A DNA stretch of 64,000 bases from Gluconobacter cerevisiae (GTDB taxonomy: Bacteria; Pseudomonadota; Alphaproteobacteria; Acetobacterales; Acetobacteraceae), in contig NZ_JABCQO010000010.1 of assembly GCF_015244675.1 (NCBI RefSeq), positions 1 through 64,000 of the forward strand. Direction: 5' to 3'. How positions within the stretch are numbered: the stretch's first letter is position 1; each line of letters opens with the position of its first letter. The notes under the pieces are model-generated. The model made no database searches, was not told the origin of the DNA, and saw only the letters and a program-made list of their open reading frames with translations. Below are positions 8,849-17,767 of the stretch, piece after piece. Made by a program: the position numbers and the translations under genes.

Positions 8849-9436
8849 TCAGCCCAGCGTATCCGGGTCGAGCGGCTCTGGCATGAGAATGGAAGGCAGA
8901 TAAAGCGGATGTTCAGGACGTCCGCTCTTGCTCAGTCGCAGGGCTGTGACCCTGATGCCGTTTTGTCTCAGCAACCGTGCAACCTCGGTGCCCCGCGCGC
9001 GCAGGCCCTTGGCCTGCGGAGACCCGTAAGCCAGTACGACCAGATCGGCCTGTCGGGCCATCTCCAGCAGATGGGCATTGTTGTCCGGCCCGACTGGGTC
9101 ATCCACCTCAAGCAGGCGTTTCTGGTCTGTGCACCGGTAAGCAAAGCTGTTGCCGACGAACATGCCGCCATAGCCCCATGCCCGGGCATAGCGCTGGCAT
9201 TTGGCGACCGTGCGGTCATCGCCAAATTCCGTTGCGACGGACGGGTTCATCATCAGCCACATGACCATGGGGCGTTTGTCATCCCAGACGCGGCGCAGAG
9301 CGTAGCGGTAGCAGTCTTTCGGGCCACCATAGATTGCGGTGCTGGTGACATCCGCAGACAGTTTCAGAGGGCCTGAATCGCCCACATGATGGTGGCCGAA
9401 CAGATCGGAAGGCGCTGAAGTGGAACGTGCGCTCAC
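8849..9436 (-). CDS. DUF1643-family protein
   Basis: A 195-residue protein with the DUF1643 core: RYALRRVWDD, MWLMMNPSVA, DDRTVAKCQRYARAWGYGG, and a C-terminal LRLSKSGRPEHPLYLP. The biochemical function of the family is not established. It begins with GTG, and that GTGA overlaps the stop of the peroxiredoxin gene, so both are co-transcribed and coupled. Confidence 0.8.
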   Translation of the reverse strand: MSARSTSAPSDLFGHHHVGDSGPLKLSADVTSTAIYGGPKDCYRYALRRVWDDKRPMVMWLMMNPSVATEFGDDRTVAKCQRYARAWGYGGMFVGNSFAYRCTDQKRLLEVDDPVGPDNNAHLLEMARQADLVVLAYGSPQAKGLRARGTEVARLLRQNGIRVTALRLSKSGRPEHPLYLPSILMPEPLDPDTLG

Positions 9437-9981
9437 GGGGTCTGCTTCAGGGCCTTTACCGCGGCAAGCGCGCGCGAGACATGCTCGTCGGGAGACATCG
9501 AGGCATAGCTCATGACGATATGACCGTCTGGTGCGATGACATAGGAGGTTCGGCTCGCCATGTGTAGCAGGGGCATTTTGGCGGCGTAGTTGCGGGTAAT
9601 CTTGCCTGTCGGATCGGCAGCGACAGCGAAAGCGCTACGGCATTCGCTAACCGAAAACCGGTTCAGCTTGTCGATCGGGTCCATGGAGACGCCGATGACG
9701 GTTGCACCCTGCGCCTTGAAGTCGGGAATGGCGTCCGCGAATTCATGGGCTTCAATCGTGCAACCTTTGGTGAAAGCTGCCGGATAGAAATACAGGACCA
9801 CCGGGCCAGTTTTGAGGGCCTCGGCCAGATGATAGGTGAACTCGTGCCCTCCGAGGCTCGCAGGGGCCGAGAAATCCGGAGCATGGCTGCCGGTTTCGAG
9901 AGCGGCGTGAGCCGGAGTGATCGTCAGGGCGCCGGAGAGGGCGACAGCACAGAAAGCGGTCGTTGCAAGAAAGCGGCGCAT
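9433..9981 (-). CDS. Exported peroxiredoxin (AhpC/TSA, Bcp-like)
   Basis: A 182-residue thiol peroxidase with a signal peptide ending AHA. The thioredoxin-fold core has FYPAAFTKGCTIEAHEFAD: the peroxidatic Cys sits in the FTKGCT motif in place of the usual FTxVCT. No resolving Cys is visible at the BCP spacing of four residues; another Cys lies in SVSECRSAF. It would reduce peroxides in the periplasm, a sensible place for a bacterium with periplasmic oxidases. Confidence 0.8.
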   Translation of the reverse strand: MRRFLATTAFCAVALSGALTITPAHAALETGSHAPDFSAPASLGGHEFTYHLAEALKTGPVVLYFYPAAFTKGCTIEAHEFADAIPDFKAQGATVIGVSMDPIDKLNRFSVSECRSAFAVAADPTGKITRNYAAKMPLLHMASRTSYVIAPDGHIVMSYASMSPDEHVSRALAAVKALKQTP

Positions 9982-10036
9982 CGGGGTTTTGTATTCCTGT
10001 CAGAAAAGCGGGCCAACATGCAGCCCGGCAAACGGA

Positions 10037-11431
10037 TCAATAGGCGCCGGGCGGAACCACGACGCAGGGAGAACCGTGCGACAGACGGCGGCAGGCTGCA
10101 ACCGCATTTTCATGTGTCAGCCCCGTCAAACGGGCGCGATAGAGATGGGCGTGGCCACTTTTGACACTCTCTACCTGAGATTTGGCGGACGCCACCACGA
10201 CACCACCTTTGCTGTGAGCCGTCGAGGTGGCGAGGCTTGCCTGTCGGGCATTGGCGAAAGCGCCGACCTGAATGGCCCAGTTCCCGGCCGCTTTTCCCGT
10301 TATCGCTGGGCTCCGGGCCGGAGCGGATGCGGCAGGAAGCGCCATGCGATACTGGGGACGACTGGCTGGCATGACGGCCATGATCGGCTGGGGCTGAAGA
10401 TGATGTCCGATCGGGATTTCCTGTGCCGTCACGCGGTTGTCAGCCACATCGTCTGCGGGCACAGAGGCCTGACGCACGAGAGGGTGAGCGGGTGCTGGAG
10501 CATAACCGCGGGCGGCCCAGGCGGCGCTGATGCTTGTCGGCGCTTCAGACCCCGCAGCGGAAGCGACCTGAACCGGAGTTTCGGCGGGCGATGCTGCACT
10601 CTGTGGCGTCGCATCCGGTGTGTCGGAGTCCGTATCGTCAGACGCCGTTTCGGCGGGTTTCCGGTGGCTCCATGCCGCGCTGACCGCCTGCTGTTCGGAG
10701 GGCGGTGTTGTCGGCGCTATATCTGCAGACTGGGTGTTCTGTGCCAGCATGACCTGCGCGTTAGGGTCGTGCTGTGCGACCAGAAGATCGGCGGCGGAGC
10801 GGTTATGGGGCGCAATACCGGCAATATGGGGGCCGATCGCGGCGACATACCGGCGTGTCTCACGCGGCAGGGCACGGCCGCGACGGAGATAGCGGTCAAG
10901 GCTGCCCGGACCGTCATTATACGCTGCGAGAAAGCCGGGAGAGCCATAGATGTCATACATCTGGCGCAGATAGGCTGTGCCTGCGAGAATGTTGTCATGC
11001 GGATCGAAAGGATCTTCGCCAAGCCCGTATTGCTGGCGCATATCGTCATAGGTCGGGGGCATGAGCTGCAGGAGGCCCATTGCACCGGGAACCGACGTGA
11101 TGAAATTACCGTTATGATCGAAAAGATGACCGCCGGATTCCTGCTGCATTACGGCCCGGATCCACGCATCAGGCACGTCAAAGCGGTCTGAGGCTTCGCG
11201 GATATAGGGGCCCCACGGGTCACCGGGAGGGCCGGGAGGAGCGTAATAGGATTTCGCATGGGCACGGTAATTGGCCGCTTCCTGCGAGACCGGCATCTCC
11301 GAAGATGATCCCATATCGGCATTGTTGCCAGCGCAGGCCGCCAACAGCCCGACCAGACCGAATGCAGCTCCTGCACGGATGAGAGACAGGGTGCGGACGG
11401 GCGTCCGGGGCGGAAAGACGGGTCTGGGCAT
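10037..11431 (-). CDS. Lytic transglycosylase lipoprotein with SPOR domain
   Basis: A 464-residue protein from the ATG at 11431; an upstream ATG at 11464 is an alternative. A lipoprotein signal ends LLAAC (Cys about 33). The SLT domain follows with IRAVMQQESGG (catalytic Glu), GAMGLLQLMPPTYDDM, LAGTAYLRQMYD and AAYNDGPG. A long linker rich in Ala/Pro/Ser leads to a C-terminal SPOR domain (WAIQVGAFANARQAS) that binds denuded glycan at the septum. The likely role is trimming peptidoglycan at division sites. It is transcribed divergently from the ABC exporter. Confidence 0.85.
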   Translation of the reverse strand: MPRPVFPPRTPVRTLSLIRAGAAFGLVGLLAACAGNNADMGSSSEMPVSQEAANYRAHAKSYYAPPGPPGDPWGPYIREASDRFDVPDAWIRAVMQQESGGHLFDHNGNFITSVPGAMGLLQLMPPTYDDMRQQYGLGEDPFDPHDNILAGTAYLRQMYDIYGSPGFLAAYNDGPGSLDRYLRRGRALPRETRRYVAAIGPHIAGIAPHNRSAADLLVAQHDPNAQVMLAQNTQSADIAPTTPPSEQQAVSAAWSHRKPAETASDDTDSDTPDATPQSAASPAETPVQVASAAGSEAPTSISAAWAARGYAPAPAHPLVRQASVPADDVADNRVTAQEIPIGHHLQPQPIMAVMPASRPQYRMALPAASAPARSPAITGKAAGNWAIQVGAFANARQASLATSTAHSKGGVVVASAKSQVESVKSGHAHLYRARLTGLTHENAVAACRRLSHGSPCVVVPPGAY

Positions 11432-11654
11432 CGGGTCTGGGCACCTGAGGAAAACTGGTCTCATTGCGCCAAGCATACACGGGGATTGCGGCGAAACTAG
11501 GAAAAAGGGCTCTGGCGGGCAGATTTTCTGACGCAGGATTGTGCGTCGGACAGAGTGTAGCGGCAATTCATTTCCCGAATATGAACTTCCCGGAACATGA
11601 ACATCACTGTAGCGTCTTCTTGCCGGGACATAGGGGATCGGGTAGGCGGACAGT

Positions 11655-12524
11655 ATGAGTGTACCTTCTCCAGTTTCCGATGCTGCACGGAACGAAGCGC
11701 CGCGCAGACAGGCCCGTCGTGACACTCCTCGTAGCAGTCCTGCTGCGCGGGCCTGGGCGGACTGGAGGGAGACGCGACGTCTGTGGAAGCTGGGCGTGCG
11801 GCTCGGCTGGCTCGACATCCGGCTTCGGTATCGAGGGTCCGCGCTGGGACCTTTCTGGCTCACGATTACTTCCGCGCTGATGGTCGCCTCGATGGGCGTT
11901 CTTTACAGTCGGCTGTTCCATATGCAGCTTGCGACCTACCTGCCGTTTCTATCGCTGTCGCTCACCTTGTGGAGTGTGGGGCTTTCAAGCCTGATCCAGG
12001 AATCCTGCACCTGTTTTCTGGAAGCGGAAGCCATGGTGCGCTCCGTCCAGTTGCCGCTTCTGCTCTATGCGCTGCGGGTGGTGGTCCGGAACGCGATCGT
12101 GTTTGCCCATAATATTGTAGTGCCGCTTGCCGTATTCGCCATTTATCATGTCTGGCCGGGAGTGAATGCCGTTCTGGCGCTTCCGGCACTTCTGCTCTGG
12201 GCGCTGGACGGCTTTGCCGCCTGCATGGTGTTCGGCTCGCTCTGCGCGCGTTTCAGGGATGTTGCACCCATCGTCGGGGCGCTGTTGCAGATCGTGTTTT
12301 ACGTAACGCCGGTCATCTGGATGCCGCAGCAGCTCGGAGCAAAAGTATCCTATCTGCTGTACAATCCCTTCTATCCGTTGCTGGAAATCGTGCGGGAGCC
12401 CCTGCTCGGGCATGTGCCGTCCTTGCAGATTTGGGGCATTGCGCTGGCGATCAGTGCTGTGTTCTGGCTGATTGCAGTGCGCGCATTCATCCGGACGCGG
12501 GCGCGTCTGGTCTTCTGGATCTGA
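11655..12524 (+). CDS. ABC-2 type permease for surface polysaccharide export
   Basis: A 289-residue inner-membrane protein of the Wzm/KpsM/TagG type. A basic N-terminus leads to WKLGVRLGWLDIRLRYRGSALGPFWLTI, the usual entry of the family, then six hydrophobic spans. Its ATPase partner starts 4 bases after its stop. Together they would export an O-antigen or capsule-like glycan. Confidence 0.85.
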   Translation: MSVPSPVSDAARNEAPRRQARRDTPRSSPAARAWADWRETRRLWKLGVRLGWLDIRLRYRGSALGPFWLTITSALMVASMGVLYSRLFHMQLATYLPFLSLSLTLWSVGLSSLIQESCTCFLEAEAMVRSVQLPLLLYALRVVVRNAIVFAHNIVVPLAVFAIYHVWPGVNAVLALPALLLWALDGFAACMVFGSLCARFRDVAPIVGALLQIVFYVTPVIWMPQQLGAKVSYLLYNPFYPLLEIVREPLLGHVPSLQIWGIALAISAVFWLIAVRAFIRTRARLVFWI

Positions 12525-12528
12525 CATC

Positions 12529-13326
12529 ATGGCCCATATCCGTCTTGAAGATCTCTCCCTGTCGTTTCCTGTTCTGCATGGCGGCTCGCGTTCGCTGAAA
12601 AAGACTCTGCTGGCTCGTGCGAAAAGCACCGTAGCTGCGCGGAACGGGGCTGTGGGCGGTCGAATGCGTGTCAGCGGTAATTCCGCTGAAGTCGTGGAAG
12701 TTCAGGCACTTTTCAACGTCAGTTTCACGATTTCCGAAGGGGAGCGGGTCGGGCTGGTCGGGCATAACGGTGCAGGAAAATCGACGCTCCTGCGCGTTCT
12801 TGCCGGAATTTACGAAACAAATCAGGGGACGCTGGATATTGAAGGCGACACCCATGCCCTCATCGATCCCAATGCGGGGATGAATGGCGAGCTGACGGGG
12901 CGCGAAAACATCCAGCTCTTTGCCTGCCGTATGGGGATGGGGCGGGTCGCGACAGAGGAACTGGAAAAGGATGTGGAGGCGTTCTCGGATCTGGGAGCGT
13001 TCTTCGACCTTCCGGTGCGACTTTATTCCTCTGGCATGTCTGTCCGTCTGGGGTTTGCACTGGCGACGGTTCCGCGCCCCCGGATCCTGCTGATGGACGA
13101 ATGGTTCATGGCTGGCGACCAGAAGTTTCAGGACAAGGCCAAGGCACGGCTGGAAGGCATGGTCGATGCGGCTGAGATTCTGGTGGTGACGTCGCACGCG
13201 CTGCCGATTCTGCGTCAGTGGTGTACGCGCATCATCTGGATGGAAAGCGGAGAAATCCGCATGGACGGTCCGACCGAAGAAGTGTTGGACGCCTATGAAG
13301 CTGCGGTGGCGGTTACTCCGGTTTAA
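12529..13326 (+). CDS. ABC transporter ATPase for polysaccharide export
   Basis: A 265-residue Wzt/KpsT-type ATPase. Walker A is GHNGAGKST (about 84-92), the signature is YSSGMSVRLGFA, Walker B is ILLMDEWFMAGD, followed by the switch His in TSHA. The N-terminus IRLEDLSLSFP is typical. It lacks the long C-terminal carbohydrate-binding domain of some Wzt proteins, so it looks like the KpsT form. It forms an operon with the permease. Confidence 0.88.
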   Translation: MAHIRLEDLSLSFPVLHGGSRSLKKTLLARAKSTVAARNGAVGGRMRVSGNSAEVVEVQALFNVSFTISEGERVGLVGHNGAGKSTLLRVLAGIYETNQGTLDIEGDTHALIDPNAGMNGELTGRENIQLFACRMGMGRVATEELEKDVEAFSDLGAFFDLPVRLYSSGMSVRLGFALATVPRPRILLMDEWFMAGDQKFQDKAKARLEGMVDAAEILVVTSHALPILRQWCTRIIWMESGEIRMDGPTEEVLDAYEAAVAVTPV

Positions 13327-13423
13327 AAGCCTCTCTAACGTCATCTCGTGGGTAACAGAGTTGGTATGCTGGCAGACGTGGAGTAGGCTCCGAGGGGTCT
13401 TTTACAATTCAGGGAGACATTTC

Positions 13424-13642
13424 ATGTCTTATGCCGCCATTGACGCTGCACGCGTCGCCAAAGCCTCCGAATCCGCTCTTCAGACCCTGTCGACCGTAAA
13501 GGAAACGTCCGAGGCCCATCAGCGCAAGACGATCATGATCGAACGGATTCATGCCCTTGCCAAGGCTGCAGCCGAAACCAAAGACTGCAATGCCATTACC
13601 CTCACATCCGAGGAATTCTGGCTGATTTCCAAAAACTGGTAA
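13424..13642 (+). CDS. Small hypothetical helical protein
   Basis: A 72-residue frame with AGGGAG 7-8 bases before the ATG. It is mostly helix-forming (DAARVAKASESALQTLSTVKET...) and has no recognised domain. The frame is open further upstream but without a binding site. It could be the last gene of the transporter operon or a separate unit. Confidence 0.6.
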   Translation: MSYAAIDAARVAKASESALQTLSTVKETSEAHQRKTIMIERIHALAKAAAETKDCNAITLTSEEFWLISKNW

Positions 13643-13648
13643 CATTAT

Positions 13649-13683
13649 CTGAAGGTGGTGGGGCGAGGCACCCCCGCCTTCAG
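13649..13683. terminator. Hairpin between convergent genes
   Basis: CTGAAGG...GGGG pairs with CCCC..CCTTCAG, with a small internal mismatch. It lies between the end of the 72-residue gene and the end of the VOC gene. There is no T-run, so an intrinsic terminator is only likely. Confidence 0.4.
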
Positions 13684-14072
13684 CCGTTATAGGATGCAAG
13701 TTCGATCAGATTGCCATCCGGGTCTCGGCAATAGATGGATGTGATCGGACCAAGTGCGCCAAGACGCGCGACAGGGCCTTCAACGATTTCCACACCACAT
13801 TTCTCCAGATGCTTGACGATCTGTTCGCTTGCGATGGCGGTTGTGAAACACAGATCCGATGTTCCGGGAGCGGCGGCCCCGGCGGTGTCCCATCCTTCTG
13901 TACCTTCGGGGCGAAGATTGATCTTCTGACCACCAAAGCTCAGGGCCACGCGGTTGTTACGGCCATACTCGTCGATATCCATGCCCAGAACCCGCTGATA
14001 CCAAGACGCAGACAGGTCGCGGTTGCGGACGGTCAGCACGATATGGTCAAGGCGATCGACGGTAAAGCGCAT
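13680..14072 (-). CDS. VOC-family (glyoxalase-fold) protein
   Basis: A 130-residue protein with the paired beta-alpha-beta-beta-beta units of the vicinal oxygen chelate fold: LDHIVLTVRN at 8-17 with a metal-ligand His, LSASWYQRVLGMD, and the C-terminal RDPDGNLIELASY with a ligand Glu. It resembles lactoylglutathione-lyase-like and fosfomycin-resistance-like proteins. The substrate cannot be assigned. Confidence 0.8.
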   Translation of the reverse strand: MRFTVDRLDHIVLTVRNRDLSASWYQRVLGMDIDEYGRNNRVALSFGGQKINLRPEGTEGWDTAGAAAPGTSDLCFTTAIASEQIVKHLEKCGVEIVEGPVARLGALGPITSIYCRDPDGNLIELASYNG

Positions 14073-14150
14073 GGGGATCCCTCATGAAAGCGACAGTCAG
14101 GCCATTGGTTCCAGTTAGTATAGGCCGGAACCACACACTCTGGCTAACGC

Positions 14151-14726
14151 CTAGCTGGGCGGACGCTTGCGGAATGCGGCGAGGCTGACGACTTCCGCGT
14201 CTTTCTTGCCGTCTTCCGAAGCAGAGGGTTCGGGCAGAACGTCCGGATGATGGGCAGGGTCGATGTCGTCTGGCTCCACGGCGCCTTCGGGAATCTCGAT
14301 ATCCTCATCGTCTTCAAGCGGAGAATGATTGAAGCGCAGGGCCATACGGATATGGGGGTCGGCAAAGGCCGTGATGGCATTGACGGGAATGCACAGGATG
14401 CTCCCAACGCCACCGAAGGACAGACCGACCGAAATCACGTTCTTGTCGCGGTCCAGCGCCAGATCCCAGAACTGATGCTGAAGGACAATGGTCATTTCTT
14501 CGGGGTACTGCGCTCGCAGACGGGCCGGGATGATCACATCCGGCCGGTTCGTGCGGAACGTCAGATAGAAGTGATGGGCTCCCGGCAGTCCCTCAGCCGC
14601 AACATGCTCGATCGCACGTAGCATGACTTCACGATAGGCGTCTTCCACCCAGTCATCATAGGGGAGGAGGCTCTCGGGAAGCTCGTGCTCGAAGCCGTCC
14701 TGGCCGTTGTGATCGTCGTCGCTCAT
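14151..14726 (-). CDS. sspB: SspB, ClpXP adaptor for ssrA-tagged proteins
   Basis: A 191-residue protein of the alphaproteobacterial SspB type (LRAIEHVAAEGLPGAHHFYLTFRT, MTIVLQHQFWDL, VGLSFGGVGSILCIPVNAITAF). SspB binds the ssrA tag and hands the substrate to ClpXP. An acidic linker (EDDEDIEIPEG) leads to a C-terminal tail (EVVSLAAFRKRPP) that matches the ClpX-docking peptide type. I chose the ATG at 14726; the open frame runs 66 bases further up. The tmRNA gene that makes its substrate tags lies just upstream on the same strand. Confidence 0.88.
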   Translation of the reverse strand: MSDDDHNGQDGFEHELPESLLPYDDWVEDAYREVMLRAIEHVAAEGLPGAHHFYLTFRTNRPDVIIPARLRAQYPEEMTIVLQHQFWDLALDRDKNVISVGLSFGGVGSILCIPVNAITAFADPHIRMALRFNHSPLEDDEDIEIPEGAVEPDDIDPAHHPDVLPEPSASEDGKKDAEVVSLAAFRKRPPS

Positions 14727-14829
14727 GGTCGCAAGCCTGATGTTTCGGTCAATTCTTGCATCAGGGATGCGACAGACGGGCACAGATGGCAAGTCGTCTT
14801 TGAAAGGAATGTCGGAGACATGATGAGGT

Positions 14830-15150
14830 GGGAGGGCTTCTGTTGCCCGGTGCCCTCCCGAACCGCGCTTATCGCTTATGCAGCGACAGCGAGCACCTCT
14901 GAGTTATCGTTGGCACTTGTAAGTTTAGCCCGATGACGGTGGTACAATGCCGGGCAAAAGATAAGTCTTTACCGTGCGCGTCGAGCCTGTTTCGTCCCCA
15001 CAGACCCCTTTTGCGAGGGGTTTTTCATGGTGGAGACGCCGGGCACTGCCCCCGGGTCCACAACACTTATTCCACTTACCGTTTATCGCCATAGCCGGGG
15101 ACGAACCCCTTGCACTGACGAACATAGGAGTGCCGCTGCCCGCCCGCAAG
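14830..15150 (-). ncRNA. ssrA: tmRNA, circularly permuted two-piece form
   Basis: On the minus strand the tag frame at 14914-14876 reads ANDNSEVLAVAA followed by TAA. Upstream, GGGGACG (from 14999) pairs with CGTCTCC next to an encoded CCA end (15033-15028). The 7-bp acceptor stem has a G-U at position 3, the alanine identity element. The CCA end precedes the 5' half in gene order, with a 28-base excised loop (15000-15027) holding a small hairpin. This is the permuted order known from Alphaproteobacteria. The outer ends are approximate. A GGGAGGGC/GCCCTCCC hairpin (14830-14859) lies near the 3' end. The stretch from about 15151 to 15247 holds no gene I can see. Confidence 0.9.
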
Positions 15151-15247
15151 GGAAAAGGCAGTGACGAAAAAAATTAAGGCGCAGGAATCGTGTCAATCCG
15201 ATTCATTCGGATGACGCCAGCCGAAAGCCCATGCTAAAGCCGCCGCC

Positions 15248-16159
15248 ATGGCACTCACATCCGAACAGCGCGCCGAGATCGAAGCTCAGCGCAGCGAACC
15301 CCAGCTTACGTCCCGTCCGACCGTGCCGGCGATGGAAAGCCTGCTCTTCACACCTTTCGAGGTGCTGGATCATGGTTTCCTGCGCGTGGTCGATTACATG
15401 GGCGACGATGGTGCGGTCGTGCAGGCTGCGCGTGTGTCCTATGGACGTGGGACGAAGAAAGTCTCCGAAGATGCGGGGCTGATTCGCTATCTGATGCGCC
15501 ACCGTCACTCGACCCCGTTCGAGATGTGCGAAATTAAATTCCATGTGAAGCTGCCTGTGTTCGTCGCGCGACAGTGGATTCGGCATCGTATGGCGAGCGT
15601 GAACGAGTATTCGGCGCGTTATTCCATTCTGGACCGGGAGTTCTACCTGCCTGCTCCAGATCAGGTGGCGACGCAGAGCAGCTCGAACCGCCAGGGACGC
15701 AGCGATGCGTTGGATGCTGAGACGGCGCACGAGGTTCTCGAAATCCTGCGTCGGGATGCCAGCCAGTGCTATGACGATTACGAAAGCCTGCTGAACCCTG
15801 AAGGGACGGGTCTGGCGCGCGAGCTTGCACGGATCAATCTGACCCTGAACACCTATACGCAGTGGTACTGGAAGATTGATCTGCACAATCTGATGCATTT
15901 CCTCGCCCTGCGCGCTGATCCGCATGCGCAGTACGAGATCCGCGTCTATGCGGAAAAAATGATCGAAATTCTCAAGGCGTGGGTGCCTGCGACGTCTGCG
16001 GCGTTCGAAGAATATCGTCTCGGTGCCTTTACGCTTTCGGCCGGAATGCTGAAGGTTGTACGGCGACGTCTGGCGGGCGAAACCGTCACGCAGGAAAATT
16101 CCGGACTGACCAAGCGGGAGTGGTCTGAAATGATGGCGGTTCTGGATGGCCAATCCTGA
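15248..16159 (+). CDS. thyX: Flavin-dependent thymidylate synthase
   Basis: A 303-residue ThyX. The motif RHRxxSxNExSxR appears as [14 protein letters not shown] at about residues 115-128. [10 protein letters not shown] precedes it and binds dUMP and flavin. It makes dTMP from dUMP with methylene-tetrahydrofolate and FAD, replacing ThyA. The length is normal for alphaproteobacterial forms. A small membrane-protein gene overlaps its end by 14 bases. Confidence 0.93.
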   Translation: MALTSEQRAEIEAQRSEPQLTSRPTVPAMESLLFTPFEVLDHGFLRVVDYMGDDGAVVQAARVSYGRGTKKVSEDAGLIRYLMRHRHSTPFEMCEIKFHVKLPVFVARQWIRHRMASVNEYSARYSILDREFYLPAPDQVATQSSSNRQGRSDALDAETAHEVLEILRRDASQCYDDYESLLNPEGTGLARELARINLTLNTYTQWYWKIDLHNLMHFLALRADPHAQYEIRVYAEKMIEILKAWVPATSAAFEEYRLGAFTLSAGMLKVVRRRLAGETVTQENSGLTKREWSEMMAVLDGQS

Positions 16160-16364
16160 ACCTGGCCCCAGCTTGGCATCAGCCGTTCAAGATCTTGCTG
16201 AAAACGATCTTGAACGGCTGATGAATGAAGCGCGGGAAGCGCAGCTTGAAAATCCTGTTGAGGAAGCTTCTCTAAAGCCGCCGAATTTGCTCGTTTGGGC
16301 TATGGTGGCAGCGTTGCTTGTTCTGATATCTATTGTCATTCATTTTTTTTGGCCCGCGTCATAA
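16146..16364 (+). CDS. Small tail-anchored membrane protein
   Basis: A 72-residue protein: an acidic, helical N-terminal part and one C-terminal hydrophobic segment ([21 protein letters not shown]) close to the end. It starts inside thyX in another frame, so the two are probably co-translated. A 17-bp perfect inverted repeat lies inside its coding region. The function is unknown. Confidence 0.5.
   Translation: MANPEPGPSLASAVQDLAENDLERLMNEAREAQLENPVEEASLKPPNLLVWAMVAALLVLISIVIHFFWPAS
16178..16222 (+). repeat. 17-bp perfect inverted repeat within a coding region
   Basis: ATCAGCCGTTCAAGATC (16178-16194) and its exact complement (16206-16222) are separated by 11 bases. Transcribed, it gives a long stable hairpin shortly after thyX ends. 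It is not followed by a T-run. Confidence 0.8.
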
Positions 16365-16805
16365 AATATTCAATTCAGTAAACGATCAATAAAAATAAAA
16401 ACTCCTTAGTTTTTTACTTTGAAGGATGCTGCGCTAGATTCAACGCGGATTCGCGTGAATTTTGCTACATCCGTCTCGCTGACTTTTACAAACAGACTTA
16501 TCCACAAGAAAAATCAGCTTCTTAAAAGTGCTTCGAGTCGTGTGCCTACGCTCGTGTCTTGTGTTAAGTCGTTGATTTTATGAGATTATTTTAGAAAAGA
16601 ATCGCAGGGGCTATCAGGATTCTGCCTCAGGCCTGTCAAGGGGATTTTTGGAATACCCACATTTCACCCTCTGTGAATGCAATACTTGTGCATTATTGAG
16701 ATCGGCAAAGAATGCTAATTCTGTGAGGAAAATGCATGGCCGGATTTTATCCGAAACGGTCCTGACCGTTCGCCAAAATGCTGTTGCCATGCTTTTTGGA
16801 AAAGC
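16365..16805. other. AT-rich host intergenic region
   Basis: No gene is seen on either strand. It is clearly richer in A and T than the flanking host genes and includes one exact DnaA-box sequence, TTATCCACA (16498-16506). A single box can arise by chance. The promoterless remnant of a host tRNA follows. Confidence 0.4.
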
Positions 16806-16850
16806 TGGTGCCGGGTGAGGGATTTGAACCCCCGACCTTCGGTTTACAAA
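16806..16850 (-). pseudogene. 3' half of the host tRNA-Thr(TGT), split by the prophage
   Basis: Read on the minus strand: anticodon loop TTTGTAA (16850-16844), anticodon-stem strand ACCGA, variable loop AGGTC, T-stem and loop with TTCAAAT, acceptor strand ACCCGGC, A73 and CCA. It matches in every stem the 5' half at 53974-54010. Joined at the shared 7-nt loop they give a normal 75-nt tRNA with CCA. No 5' half is present here. Confidence 0.88.
16844..16850. other. attL core (7 bp)
   Basis: TTACAAA, equal to the anticodon loop of the interrupted tRNA. The bases on either side differ from the right-hand copy, so identity is limited to 7 bp, the size of a tyrosine-recombinase crossover region. 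Confidence 0.8.
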
Positions 16851-16963
16851 TAGGACGCATTACGAAAAAAACCAGTAATATGCTGGATATTTTCAATGAC
16901 AAGTTGTGCTGTGCTTTTTCTGTGCTACTTGGGCGCATTGCGAATCGCAAATGACCATCCACA

Positions 16964-16995
16964 GGAAAGTCCGAGCCTTGCGACTCGGACTTTCC
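16964..16995. repeat. 12-bp perfect hairpin near attL
   Basis: GGAAAGTCCGAG pairs exactly with CTCGGACTTTCC around an 8-base loop. There is no T-run. It sits in the 200-base noncoding arm next to attL, where three TGTGCT repeats (about 16903-16930) are also seen. Recombination accessory sites are a possibility. Confidence 0.5.
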
Positions 16996-17048
16996 TTCGC
17001 GGGTGAGATTACCTTAATGGGCTGAATGAGTGTTGTTTCCTTAAAATG

Positions 17049-17741
17049 TTATGGCTGCTCACTCGTTTCAGATGGCTTGGTGGGGGGTTGAACAAGTTTC
17101 CACACGAGATAACCCCGCGTTGTGATCTGGGTATCTATGCTGGGACTATACGGACCGCTCAAAACCGATGGAGGCGTAAGCCCGTGATATTTTATACACC
17201 CTAGTTCCATCAGGCGTTGGCATGAGTCCGCCAATATCAACTCATTGGCATCGTCGGCTTGCCCGATCCTTCTCTCGAACTCGATCCGGAGACCAAAGTG
17301 ATTAACCTTCGCGTGGCTCTCTTTGGTCTCTTTGCAGCCGTACATGTCGAGAACCAGAGCATCAACGGGATCAAGCTGTTTGATGATCTTGATGACTGAG
17401 CTGGTGATACCGGTATCTTTTTGAACCAGCATCCTAGCGATCAAGGCACTCCAGAGCTTTTGCAGTTCCTCGCGATCTTCTTCCATCGCGGGCTCCAGAA
17501 CCTGTTTGGCGGCTGTTGTGGAAACCTCTTCAAGCCGCTTTTGCCCCTCGATCATTTCTTCAGCCATAGCGAGTTCGTGTCGAAGGTTTCTCTTTCTTCG
17601 CCGGCGCATAATCGGATCGGTCCATACTAACCTGACCGTTTCATAAACAGCTTCTCCAAGGCCAGGTATTGCTTTCACGACATGGCCTAAAGCGTGAGTC
17701 GCTTGTTCTAGATCGGTGCTAAGAGGTGTCAGGTCGTTCAT
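17049..17741 (-). CDS. DUF4393-like protein (possible abortive-infection type)
   Basis: A 230-residue protein. The ATG at 17741 has GGAGG five bases upstream; that GGAGG lies inside a longer frame that starts at 17753. Hydrophobic KAIPGLGEAVYETVRLVW is near the N-terminus. The stretch ELQKLWSALIARMLV...VIKIIKQLDPVDALVLDMY resembles the core of DUF4393/Abi-alpha proteins. That family has been linked to phage exclusion, but the match here is by eye only. It is the leftmost prophage gene, a common place for cargo. Confidence 0.5.
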   Translation of the reverse strand: MNDLTPLSTDLEQATHALGHVVKAIPGLGEAVYETVRLVWTDPIMRRRRKRNLRHELAMAEEMIEGQKRLEEVSTTAAKQVLEPAMEEDREELQKLWSALIARMLVQKDTGITSSVIKIIKQLDPVDALVLDMYGCKETKESHAKVNHFGLRIEFERRIGQADDANELILADSCQRLMELGCIKYHGLTPPSVLSGPYSPSIDTQITTRGYLVWKLVQPPTKPSETSEQP

Positions 17742-17767
17742 ATGGTCCTCCATGAAGGATCATATCA

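Noticed and set aside
9917-11191. 424-codon plus-strand open frame
   Set aside because: Antisense to the transglycosylase/SPOR gene and rich in Arg and Gly; no binding site or domain.
15203-16153. 316-codon minus-strand open frame
   Set aside because: Antisense shadow of thyX, a typical artefact of high-GC coding DNA.
16498-16506. Perfect DnaA box as a sign of a replication origin
   Set aside because: Only one box was seen, without a cluster, AT-rich unwinding element or origin-linked genes.
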